DNA of 13,869 nucleotides. It comes from an uncultured Oscillospiraceae bacterium (GTDB lineage: Bacteria; Bacillota; Clostridia; Oscillospirales; Oscillospiraceae). The notes under the pieces are model-generated. The model was given only the letters and a program-made list of their open reading frames with translations. It did not search any database and was not told where the DNA came from. Each line of letters begins with the position of its first letter. Position 1 is the stretch's first letter. Below are positions 5,831-12,289 of this stretch, piece after piece. The stretch covers positions 1 to 13,869 of the forward strand of contig CAJTLI010000049.1 in NCBI GenBank assembly GCA_910577525.1. Direction: 5' to 3'. The translations under genes and the position numbers were made by a program.

Positions 5831-7849
5831 ATGTCTGACATCTGTGTATTGCCGTCCCATGTGGCCGACCTGATTGCCGCCGGCGAGGTGGTAGAGCGCC
5901 CCGCCAGCGTGGTGAAGGAGCTGATGGAAAACGCCATCGACGCCGGGGCCTCCGCCGTCACGGTGGAGATCAGCCGGGGGGGCATGGCCCTCATCCGGGT
6001 GACGGACGACGGCTGCGGCATCCCGGCGGACCAGGCCCCCACCGCCTTCCTCCGCCACGCCACCTCCAAAATCTCCGGCGAGCGGGACTTGGAGGCCATC
6101 AGCACCCTGGGCTTCCGGGGGGAGGCCCTGGCGGCCATCTCCGCCGTGGCCCGGGTGGAGCTGCTCACCCGCACCGAGGATTCGGAGCTGGGCACGTCCC
6201 TCACGGTGGAGGCCGGAGCGGTGGTGGGCCAGGAGGAGGCGGGCTGCCCCAAGGGGACCGTCATGAGCGTCCGGGACCTGTTTTTCAACACCCCCGCCCG
6301 GCTGAAGTTCATGAAAAAGGACGCCGCCGAGGGGGCGGCGGTGTTTGCCGTGGTCCAGCGGACGGCCCTGTCCCACCCGGAGCTGAGCGTGAAGTTTATC
6401 CGGGACGGAAAGCAGGAGCTGCTCACCCCCGGCGACGGCCAGCTGAAAAGCGCCGTCTACGCCATCATGGGCCGGGACATCGCCCTGGGCTTCCTCCTCG
6501 TCAAGGGGTCCGGAGACGGGATGACCGCTGAGGGCTTTGCCTCCCTGCCCGCCTGCTGCCGGGGGAGCCGGGGATATCAGCACTTTTTCGTCAACGGACG
6601 GTATGTGAAGAGCCGGGTCATGACGGCGGCGGTGGAGGAGGCCTATAAAAACCAGAAGATGGTGGGGAAATTCCCCGGCTGCGTCATCCACCTCACCGTG
6701 AGGCCCGGCGAGGTGGACGTAAACGTCCACCCCACCAAGACCGAGGTGAAGTTCCAGCGGGAGCAGGCGGTGTTCGGGGCGGTGTACGGCGCGGTGCTGT
6801 CCGCCCTGAACCGGGACCACACCCGGCCCCAGGCGGTGCTGCCCGGGGTGAGGGCCCGGGACACCGTCACCTCCAACCAGACCAGCCTGCCGCTGAACGA
6901 CCGCGCCCGGGAGGTGAGCGGCACCCAGTTCATGCCCGCCTCCCGGTTCAGACCCGCGCCGGGGTTCGCGCCGGGGAGACAGCCCGAGCCCCCGGACCTT
7001 TCCAAGGTGAGGCCGAAGACGGAGGCCGCGCCCACTCCCCCGCCGGAGAAAAAGAAGGACTCTCCCTTCCGGTGGGTGGAGCCCCTGCCGGAGCGGGAAC
7101 CGCCCGCCCCGGCGGAGGAACCGCCCCTCCCCTCCCCCGCCCCGGCGAGGCCGGCGGAGGAAAAACCGATTCCGGCGGAGAAACCCGCCCCCGTTCCGGC
7201 GGAGCGGGCGGACCCGGCCCAAGAGGAGGGGGACCGCCCCAGGCCGGAGGAAGCGCCGGAGCCCCTGCCCGCCGCCCCCGAGGAGGAGCCCTGGACGGTG
7301 CGGGGGGAGCTGTTTCATACATACGTGCTGGTGGAGCAGGGGGACAAGGTGCTGCTCATCGACAAGCACGCCGCCCACGAGCGGGCCAACTTCGACCGGC
7401 TCAAGGCGGCGGACTACCGGCCCATGGTCCAGGAGCTGCTCACCCCCGTCGCCTTCTCCCCCGCCCCCGAGGAGCTGGCGCTGCTGCTGGAGCAGACGGA
7501 GCTGCTGGCCCAGTTCGGCTTCGAGGTGGAGCAGTTCGGGTCCGGCGCCCTGGCGGTGCGGTCCGCGCCGGACTATTTGGACGCCGGGGACATCGAATCC
7601 GCCCTGTGCGGGCTGGCCCGCCGCCTCCGGACGGCGGGGACCGCCGACCCGGATTCCGCCCGGGATGAGCTGCTCCACACCATGGCCTGCAAGGCGGCCA
7701 TCAAGGGCGGCTGGAGCAGCGGCCCTCAGGAGCTGGAGGAGGTGGCCCGGCTGGTGATGAGCGGGGCGGTGAAGTACTGCCCCCACGGCAGGCCGGTGGC
7801 CATCGAGCTGACGAAAAGGCAGCTGGAGAAGCAGTTCCGGCGGGGGTGA
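5831..7849 (+). CDS. mutL: DNA mismatch repair protein MutL (endonuclease type)
   Basis: The 672-residue protein works with MutS in mismatch repair: ATP-driven dimer closure and strand nicking. The GHKL ATPase domain shows KELMENAIDAGA (catalytic Glu30, Asn34), DDGCGIP (59-65), HATSK (76-80), GFRGEAL (94-100) and LFFNTPAR (150-157). The linker (about 330-485) is very rich in Pro, Glu and Ala. The C-terminal endonuclease domain has DKHAAHERANFD (511-522), ACKAAIKGG (619-627) and CPHGRP (650-655), which form the metal site. DKHA replaces the usual DQHA, and Asp522 stands where Glu is usual. The start at 5831 is set by AAAGGAGG six bases upstream; the frame extends further up but without a site. 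mutS is not adjacent. The next gene begins 11 bases after the stop. Confidence 0.97.
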   Translation: MSDICVLPSHVADLIAAGEVVERPASVVKELMENAIDAGASAVTVEISRGGMALIRVTDDGCGIPADQAPTAFLRHATSKISGERDLEAISTLGFRGEALAAISAVARVELLTRTEDSELGTSLTVEAGAVVGQEEAGCPKGTVMSVRDLFFNTPARLKFMKKDAAEGAAVFAVVQRTALSHPELSVKFIRDGKQELLTPGDGQLKSAVYAIMGRDIALGFLLVKGSGDGMTAEGFASLPACCRGSRGYQHFFVNGRYVKSRVMTAAVEEAYKNQKMVGKFPGCVIHLTVRPGEVDVNVHPTKTEVKFQREQAVFGAVYGAVLSALNRDHTRPQAVLPGVRARDTVTSNQTSLPLNDRAREVSGTQFMPASRFRPAPGFAPGRQPEPPDLSKVRPKTEAAPTPPPEKKKDSPFRWVEPLPEREPPAPAEEPPLPSPAPARPAEEKPIPAEKPAPVPAERADPAQEEGDRPRPEEAPEPLPAAPEEEPWTVRGELFHTYVLVEQGDKVLLIDKHAAHERANFDRLKAADYRPMVQELLTPVAFSPAPEELALLLEQTELLAQFGFEVEQFGSGALAVRSAPDYLDAGDIESALCGLARRLRTAGTADPDSARDELLHTMACKAAIKGGWSSGPQELEEVARLVMSGAVKYCPHGRPVAIELTKRQLEKQFRRG

Positions 7850-7859
7850 GGGGGCGCAG

Positions 7860-8396
7860 ATGGACGAAATTGCCTTTGTTCCGCTGACGGCGGAGAACTT
7901 TGACCCGCGTTCCCTTGACACGTTTATCCGCCGCCAGCAGGTGCGGGAGTGCTGGCGGCGGGCGGAGGGGGCGCTGGTCCTGCGCCCGGCGGAGTATGTG
8001 GAGGACTGGGATCTGAACCAGCGCCGGGAAATTGCCGCGGAGGTGCTGGAGGCCGTCCGCACAGGCGGCGCGGCCTTCGGGGCGCTGTGCGGCGGGGAGA
8101 TCGTGGGCTTTGCGGTCCTGGCCGGGGGACGGCTGGGGTCCCGGAGGCAGTACGCCGACCTGTCCCTGTTCTATGTGTCCGAGCCCTTTCGGGGCCGGGG
8201 CGCGGGCGGGGCGCTGTTCCGCCGGGCCTGCGCCGCCGCCCGGGAGATGGGGGCGGAAAAGCTCTACATCTCCGCCCACTCCGCCCGGGAGGTTATGGCC
8301 GCCTATTGGGCGCTGGGCTGCATGGAGGCGGAGGAGCCGGACCCCCATCATGTCCGGGCGGAGCCCTGGGACATTCAGCTGGAGCTCCGGCTCTGA
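7860..8396 (+). CDS. GNAT family N-acetyltransferase
   Basis: The 178-residue protein has the GNAT core: strand and turn GEIVGFAVL (79-87), strand YADLSLFYVSEPFRGRG (98-114) with the acetyl-CoA pyrophosphate loop RGRGAGGALF (111-120), and a final LYISAHSAREVMAAYWALGC (135-154), whose Tyr149 sits where many GNATs keep the catalytic acid Tyr. It would transfer an acetyl group from acetyl-CoA to an amine; the substrate cannot be told. The ATG at 7860 follows GAGGGGG, which overlaps the end of mutL, so translation is probably coupled. It faces the XRE regulator gene, whose stop lies eight bases away on the other strand; a 5-bp CTGAC/GTCAG inverted repeat spans the two stops but has no T-tract. 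Confidence 0.88.
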   Translation: MDEIAFVPLTAENFDPRSLDTFIRRQQVRECWRRAEGALVLRPAEYVEDWDLNQRREIAAEVLEAVRTGGAAFGALCGGEIVGFAVLAGGRLGSRRQYADLSLFYVSEPFRGRGAGGALFRRACAAAREMGAEKLYISAHSAREVMAAYWALGCMEAEEPDPHHVRAEPWDIQLELRL

Positions 8397-8404
8397 CGGC
8401 GGAG

Positions 8405-8860
8405 TCAGCCCTTCTTCCGGGCCTGCCACAGCTTGGCCAGCATGTCCTTGAGCACCAGAAAGGCGTCCAGCTCATTGTAGCCGGACTCCCGTTTCAGGCG
8501 GTCCAGCAGCGCGGCGAGCTCCTGAACGTAAGGGGCGGGGTCCACCGTTTCCGGATAGGTGAGCAGGACGGGGTATTTCTTTCCCCAGGCCCTGGTCCAG
8601 TCAATTTTCTCCGTCACCGCGGCGCTGGTGCGCTGGATGGCCTCCTGGACCTCCTGTATGTCCAGGTCGAAGTCAATCAGCTCGTCCAGGGACAGCTTGT
8701 ACAGCACGGCCAGCCGCTTGGACTGGCGGATATCGGGCAGGGTTTCGTCCGTCTCCCATTTGGAGATGGTCTGGCGGCTCACCCCCAGCTTCTCCGCCAC
8801 CCCCTCCTGGGACAGCCCGCTCTTTTTCCGGGCCTGGTACAGACTGTTTCCTAAGCTCAT
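8405..8860 (-). CDS. XRE-family transcriptional regulator with a C-terminal helical domain
   Basis: Residues 4-60 form a Cro/CI helix-turn-helix: LYQARKKSGLSQEGVAEKLG, then VSRQTISKWETDETLPD, the classic SxxxVSRQTISKWE recognition pattern. Residues about 75-151 are predicted helical and end basic (LAKLWQARKKG). This region may bind a ligand or dimerise; I cannot assign it. The start at 8860 has AAAGGAG upstream and a TATAAT -10 further up. It is transcribed alone, convergent with the GNAT gene and divergent from the uridine-kinase-like gene, so either neighbour could be a target. Targets are not evident from the sequence. Confidence 0.9.
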   Translation of the reverse strand: MSLGNSLYQARKKSGLSQEGVAEKLGVSRQTISKWETDETLPDIRQSKRLAVLYKLSLDELIDFDLDIQEVQEAIQRTSAAVTEKIDWTRAWGKKYPVLLTYPETVDPAPYVQELAALLDRLKRESGYNELDAFLVLKDMLAKLWQARKKG

Positions 8861-8884
8861 GGTTTACCACTCCTTTCAGCTCCC

Positions 8885-8913
8885 ATTATAGACCGCCGGG
8901 GGAGGAAAATCCA
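8885..8913 (-). promoter_or_regulatory. Promoter of the XRE regulator
   Basis: On the minus strand a perfect TATAAT (8890-8885) is preceded at 17 bases by a poor -35, TGGATT (8913-8908). It is 25 bases ahead of the start codon. Confidence 0.5.
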
Positions 8914-8949
8914 CCCGCCGGACGGCACAGATCCGCCCGTTTTGCTGGC

Positions 8950-8984
8950 AAATCCCTCGTCCATCCGGCGGTAAATACAGGCTC
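8950..8984. mobile_element. Degraded right end of the MITE-like element
   Basis: AAATCCCTCGTCCATCCGGC and the following bases match the right end of the 4489-4650 element (from 4607) with two substitutions, then an eight- or nine-base deletion, then AATACAGGCTC against AATACAGGTTC. TTA follows, compatible with a TNA target. No matching left end was found; a full-length copy would reach into the XRE gene, so this is a truncated or reduced copy. It occupies the leader region of the uridine-kinase-like gene. Confidence 0.6.
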
Positions 8985-9036
8985 TTAAGGAACGTCCGAT
9001 TGAACCGGAGGTTCCCAAATATAAGGAGGCATTGCT

Positions 9037-9966
9037 ATGGCGTACAAACTGTCCGAAATCAACGCCGCCGTGCGGCGGGACCCGGTGGGGTTCATGGAGG
9101 AGTGCGACCAGGGCTATCAGGACAAGATCGCCCGGGCCGCGGAAAAAATCTGTGAGAACATGAAAAAGAGCCCGGTGGTGCTGCTGTCCGGCCCCTCGGG
9201 CTCGGGCAAGACCACCACGGCGGAAAAGCTGAGCCGGGAGCTGGAGCGCCGGGGGGTGCGCACCCACGCGGTGTCCATGGACGACTACTTCATCCGCCCG
9301 GACCCAGACCGTATGCCCCGCACCCCGGACGGGGCCATCGACTACGAGTCCCCGGAGATGATGGACCTGAAGCTGCTGGACGAGCACTTCGCCAAGCTCA
9401 CCCGGGGCGAGTGGATTCTGGTGCCCAAATTTGAGTTCGCCCGCCAGATGCGCAACGACAGCAAGGGCACGCCCCTGAAGCTGTCCAAGGACGAGGTGGC
9501 CATCTTTGAGGGCATCCATGCCCTGAACACCCAGCTCACCAGCCGCCACCCGGACGCCACCCGGCTGTACATCTCCGCCCGGAGCGACGTGGTGGACGAC
9601 GCGGGCCAGGTCATGTTCAAGCGCACCTGGCTGCGCCTGGCCCGGCGGGCGGTGCGGGACTACAACTTCCGGGGCACCGACGTCAGCGGGACCCTGGACA
9701 TGTGGGCCAACGTGCGCCGGGGGGAAAAGCTGTACATCTCCCCCTATAAGAACACCGCCCACATCATGTTCGACTCCGCCCTGGCCTATGAGACCTCGGT
9801 GATGGCCTGCTACGCCAAGCCCATCATGGCGGCGGTTCCGGCGGAGAACCAGCGGCGGCATGAGCTGCTGGAGCTGGTGTCCGCCTTTGACCGCTTTGAG
9901 CCCATCGACCCCAAGCTGGTGCCGCCGGAGTCCCTGATCCACGAATTCATCGGCTGGCCGGACTGA
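9037..9966 (+). CDS. Uridine kinase / phosphoribulokinase-family P-loop kinase
   Basis: The 309-residue cytoplasmic protein has the Walker A loop GPSGSGKTT (52-60), the substrate segment SMDDYFIRPDPDRMPRTPDG (80-99) with IDYESPEMMD (101-110, equivalent to the D..HP.A.D stretch of uridine kinases) and the Walker B-like VAIFEGIHALN (154-164). Uridine kinases phosphorylate uridine or cytidine in pyrimidine salvage. The N-terminal ~45 residues are an extra helical part. The TGS domain seen in longer clostridial nucleoside kinases is absent. The substrate could differ from uridine. The start at 9037 follows AAGGAGG by seven bases. The stop codon already lies inside the first inverted repeat of the downstream hairpin chain. 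No good promoter was found between 8914 and 9036. Confidence 0.85.
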   Translation: MAYKLSEINAAVRRDPVGFMEECDQGYQDKIARAAEKICENMKKSPVVLLSGPSGSGKTTTAEKLSRELERRGVRTHAVSMDDYFIRPDPDRMPRTPDGAIDYESPEMMDLKLLDEHFAKLTRGEWILVPKFEFARQMRNDSKGTPLKLSKDEVAIFEGIHALNTQLTSRHPDATRLYISARSDVVDDAGQVMFKRTWLRLARRAVRDYNFRGTDVSGTLDMWANVRRGEKLYISPYKNTAHIMFDSALAYETSVMACYAKPIMAAVPAENQRRHELLELVSAFDRFEPIDPKLVPPESLIHEFIGWPD

Positions 9967-10111
9967 CAAGCTGAAGGAGCCGCCCCATCGGGGCGGCTCC
10001 CAGCTTGTCGAAAAAGTCTTTTCGACAAGCTGCCTGCGATTTTTTGAACGCCATAACGTTCAAAAAATCGTTGATTGCACGTGAAAGACACCCCTCCTGG
10101 GTTTCTTTCAC
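9965..10111. repeat. Chain of hairpins in the convergent gap after the kinase gene
   Basis: Four structures stand end to end: GACAAGCTG (9965-9973) with CAGCTTGTC (10001-10009) enclosing an 11-bp stem (9976-10000); a 14-bp stem (10001-10014 with 10019-10032); a second 14-bp stem (10037-10050 with 10057-10070); and an interrupted 12-bp stem (10081-10111). CAGCTTGTC can pair either leftwards or rightwards, so the first two structures exclude each other. No coding region fits here. Confidence 0.75.
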
Positions 10112-10161
10112 ACTATCTTCCTTCCCGATGGTGCCGCGCAACGCACTTAATCGACAGTCTG

Positions 10162-10190
10162 GGAGCCGCCCCATCGGGGCGGCTCCTTTT
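10162..10190 (+). terminator. Intrinsic terminator, probably of the uridine-kinase-like gene
   Basis: A perfect 11-bp stem, GGAGCCGCCCC with loop ATC (10162-10186), is followed by TTTT then CGC. The same 25 bases occur at 9976-10000 without a T-tract. The T-tract is short, so termination may be partial. It directly borders the stop codon of the converging lysozyme gene. Confidence 0.7.
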
Positions 10191-10197
10191 CGCTGAT

Positions 10198-11634
10198 TTA
10201 CCAGGGAAAGACCGGGTCGGGGGAAGGGCTCTGGGTGGGCTCAGGGGGAAGGCTTTGGCTGGGGGGAAGGTCCTGGCCCGGATTCCGGCCGTAGGGCACA
10301 AAGCACAGGTCCATGTCCACCGAGGAGCCGATGCCCGCCACCTTGCCCTTGTCGGAGTACTGCCACATCTGGAAATCATAGCGGAAGTCGGGGGCGTCCT
10401 GGTACTCCGCGTACCAGAAGTGATACTGCACCAGGCGGCTCAGGTCCATCTTGGCCAGGCCGCAGAACTCGTTGAAGTAGAGCATGGGGCGGTAGCCCGC
10501 CTCCTCCACCCGCTGGCAGAAGGCGGCGATGCACTGGGTGATCATCTCGGCATCCACGCCGTAGGCCCGGGACTCGTTTCCCCCCAGGTACTCCCAGTCG
10601 CACACCACGGGGTAGGTGATGTAGGCCCGGTAGGGCTCCAGCATCTCCAGGAACATGTCCGCCTCCTCCAGGGCCTCCTCCACGGTGACGGCGTTGGAGA
10701 AGAAGTAGGCGCCCACGTCCAGCCCGGCGGCGATGGCCCCCTTCATGTTCTTGTCAAACCAGCCGTCCACGCACAGCTTGCCGGTGCCCCAGCCCCGGTT
10801 GCCCGCCCGGATGATGGCGAAGTCGATGCCGTCCCCGGCCACCGCCTGCCAGTCGATGTCCCCCTTGTGGCCGGACACGTCGATGCCCCGGGCGTAATAG
10901 CCGCCGGAATAGATCATCCGGTCCTGGTCGTCCCGGAAAAACTGCTCCGGGGCATAGGAGCTGAGGGGCACGTTGTCCAGGGGCTTCAGCCAGGCGTTCT
11001 GATAGCGGAACATTCCCTCGGTGACATCCGTGTTCATCATCCGCCACACGATGGCCGCGATCTGCTCCCGGGTGATGGGCTCGTCGGGCAGGAAGCGGGT
11101 GACGCCGTCGCTGCCGGTGACGCCCTCCATAATGCCCTTCTCATACAGCATGGTGAGGTAGCCGTCGTCGCAGTCGGCGTAGGGCGTCTCGCTCAGGCCG
11201 CAGATGTCCAGCATGTCCAGGGCGCGGCAGGCCATCCGGCCCACGGCCAGCCGGGTGGGCACCTCGTCCAGCATATCCTCGCTGAAATTGTACACCAGCC
11301 GCTGGTCCAGGGCGGGCTGGATGTAGCAGTAGGCCCAGTGGTGCTCCGGGTCGCGCTCCGGCTCCTCCTCCCCTACGGCCAGCAGGATGAGCTTGAACAC
11401 CTCGCCCCAGGTGACGTTGCGGTCCCCCTGGAAATTGCCGTCGTCGCAGCCGCTGACCACGCCCTGGCTGACCAGGTCGGAGATATAGGGGAAGGACCAG
11501 TGGTCCACGGACAGGTCCGGGAAGGGGGAGAGCGGAGTGGGATTGGATGGCACGGGGCTGGCGGCCAGGGCGGTGTTGCTGGAGCTGAAGGCCAGCAGGA
11601 TGGCCAGGAGCAGAACGGCGGCGCGTTTTTTCAT
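10198..11634 (-). CDS. Secreted SLH-domain glycoside hydrolase family 25 lysozyme
   Basis: The 478-residue protein has a signal peptide (1-24, MKKRAAVLLLAILLAF, cut near ALA|AS). Three SLH-like repeats follow (about 36-90, 95-145 and 150-202; for example FPDLSVDHWSFPYISDLVSQ and FLPDEPITREQIAAIVWRMM). The GH25 catalytic domain spans about 247-448: ARGIDVSGHKGDIDW (Asp252), GAYFFSNAV (308-316) and VVCDWEYLG (343-351, Asp346 and Glu348). A Pro/Ser-rich tail ends it. SLH repeats normally tether proteins to secondary cell-wall polymers; GH25 enzymes cut the muramyl bond of peptidoglycan. The likely role is wall remodelling at the cell surface. The ATG at 11634 is chosen because it starts the signal peptide and has AAAGGAG upstream; the longer frame has neither. 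It diverges from the 11852 operon. Confidence 0.93.
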   Translation of the reverse strand: MKKRAAVLLLAILLAFSSSNTALAASPVPSNPTPLSPFPDLSVDHWSFPYISDLVSQGVVSGCDDGNFQGDRNVTWGEVFKLILLAVGEEEPERDPEHHWAYCYIQPALDQRLVYNFSEDMLDEVPTRLAVGRMACRALDMLDICGLSETPYADCDDGYLTMLYEKGIMEGVTGSDGVTRFLPDEPITREQIAAIVWRMMNTDVTEGMFRYQNAWLKPLDNVPLSSYAPEQFFRDDQDRMIYSGGYYARGIDVSGHKGDIDWQAVAGDGIDFAIIRAGNRGWGTGKLCVDGWFDKNMKGAIAAGLDVGAYFFSNAVTVEEALEEADMFLEMLEPYRAYITYPVVCDWEYLGGNESRAYGVDAEMITQCIAAFCQRVEEAGYRPMLYFNEFCGLAKMDLSRLVQYHFWYAEYQDAPDFRYDFQMWQYSDKGKVAGIGSSVDMDLCFVPYGRNPGQDLPPSQSLPPEPTQSPSPDPVFPW

Positions 11635-11677
11635 GAGGTCTCCTTTCCTCGCGGGGGTGGATAGTGTCGTATTCTCT

Positions 11678-11706
11678 ATTCTACATAATTCGACAGGGTT
11701 TGACAA
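11678..11706 (-). promoter_or_regulatory. Promoter of the SLH-GH25 lysozyme gene
   Basis: On the minus strand TTGTCA (11706-11701) and TAGAAT (11683-11678) are 17 bases apart, each one mismatch from consensus. It lies 43 bases ahead of the start codon, back to back with the 11745 promoter. Confidence 0.75.
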
Positions 11707-11744
11707 GCCCCCGGAAAAAGTTTACAGTTCCGATGAAAAAATGC

Positions 11745-11773
11745 TTGACAGCGGAGCCGCGCCGTGGTATCCT
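11745..11773 (+). promoter_or_regulatory. Promoter of the small membrane protein / XRE / DUF3169 operon
   Basis: A perfect TTGACA (11745-11750) and TATCCT (11768-11773) are 17 bases apart, with an extended -10 (TGGTATCCT). Transcription would begin near 11780, at the first copy of the operator repeat. Confidence 0.78.
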
Positions 11774-11779
11774 ACGGAT

Positions 11780-11837
11780 GACAAATAAAGCTGTCAAAAA
11801 GACAAAGACGCTTGTCAAAACGACAAAGAAAACTGTC
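11780..11837. promoter_or_regulatory. Operator-like array: three GACA-N8-TGTC palindromes at 21-bp period
   Basis: Perfect copies of GACA-N8-TGTC start at 11780, 11801 and 11822, each separated from the next by five bases. The 21-bp period is two turns of DNA, so all three face the same side. They fill the leader between the promoter and the ribosome binding site. The 72-aa XRE protein of the same operon is the obvious candidate binder, giving autorepression; this is inferred. Confidence 0.72.
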
Positions 11838-11851
11838 AGGAGGAATGGACC

Positions 11852-12055
11852 ATGATCTGGAGAGAACTGGGGATCAGCGGCGGGACGGCGCTGATCGTGC
11901 TGTGCGCGCTGTACTTTGTCATCAAGTGGGCGGTGCGGAAGGGCATCATGGAGGCCCACGAGCGGATCGCGGAGGAGAAAAAGGGCTGGTTCCGGAGCGC
12001 CTGCGAGGCGCTGGCCGGGGAGCAGGCCCCCGGTCCGGAGAACGGGCCCAGGTAA
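11852..12055 (+). CDS. Small single-span membrane protein (DUF6019-like)
   Basis: The 67-residue protein has one hydrophobic segment (about 8-27, ISGGTALIVLCALYFVIKWA) followed by a charged cytoplasmic tail with VRKGIMEAHERIAEEKKGW. The KWAVxxGIxEAH signature recalls a family of small Bacillota membrane proteins labelled DUF6019, found beside small XRE regulators; this is recollection, not a search. AGGAGG (11838-11843) is eight bases before the ATG and directly follows the last operator repeat. It is first in an operon with the XRE regulator 15 bases downstream. Function unknown; its company suggests a membrane partner of the larger DUF3169-like protein. Confidence 0.8.
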   Translation: MIWRELGISGGTALIVLCALYFVIKWAVRKGIMEAHERIAEEKKGWFRSACEALAGEQAPGPENGPR

Positions 12056-12070
12056 AAGGGAGGGACAGCC

Positions 12071-12289
12071 GTGCTGAAAAACCGCTTGAAGGAGCGCCGG
12101 GCGGCGCTGGGCGTCAACCAGCAGGAGCTGGGGCGGCTGGCCGGGGTGTCCCGGCAGACCATCAGCCTCATCGAGCGGGGGGACTACTCCCCCTCGGTGA
12201 CGCTGGCCCTCACCCTGGCGAAGATCTGCGGGGTGGCGGTGGAGGACATTTTCAGTCTGGAGGAGGAGAACGATGAAGGAAAACAATAA
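12071..12289 (+). CDS. Small XRE-family transcriptional regulator (YozG/YgzD-like)
   Basis: The 72-residue protein is almost entirely one Cro/CI-type DNA-binding domain: LKERRAALGVNQQELGRLAG (6-25), then the recognition part VSRQTISLIERGDYSPSVTL (26-45), then LAKICGVAVEDIFSLEE (49-65). It starts with GTG at 12071, with GGGAGGGA a few bases upstream. Such stand-alone domains usually bind DNA as dimers and repress their own operon. The three palindromes in the leader at 11780-11837 are the likely site. Its last 17 bases overlap the start of the DUF3169-like gene, so the two are translated together. Membrane control of the regulator by its neighbours is possible but not shown. Confidence 0.92.
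   Translation: MLKNRLKERRAALGVNQQELGRLAGVSRQTISLIERGDYSPSVTLALTLAKICGVAVEDIFSLEEENDEGKQ

Noticed and set aside
7060..7290. Proline-rich stretch in mutL as a frameshift or assembly fault
   Set aside because: The frame stays open on both sides, and variable Pro/Glu-rich linkers are normal in MutL.
5780..8062. 760-codon open frame on the minus strand opposite mutL
   Set aside because: mutL is certain from many motifs; the opposite frame is low-complexity and runs through two genes.
8857..9969. 370-codon open frame on the minus strand opposite the kinase gene
   Set aside because: Shadow of a secure P-loop kinase; its N-terminal part only translates the degraded element end.
10075..11664. 529-codon open frame on the plus strand opposite the lysozyme gene
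   Set aside because: It begins inside the hairpin chain, has no recognisable domain, and lies opposite a secure SLH-GH25 gene.
11635..11706. N-terminal extension of the lysozyme gene to 11706
   Set aside because: It would place 24 polar residues before a perfect signal peptide and run across the promoter -10; no ribosome binding site is present.
11796..11837. CRISPR-like spacing of the TGTC/GACA repeats
   Set aside because: The repeat period is 21 bases with five-base gaps, far too short for repeat-spacer units, and it sits in an operon leader.
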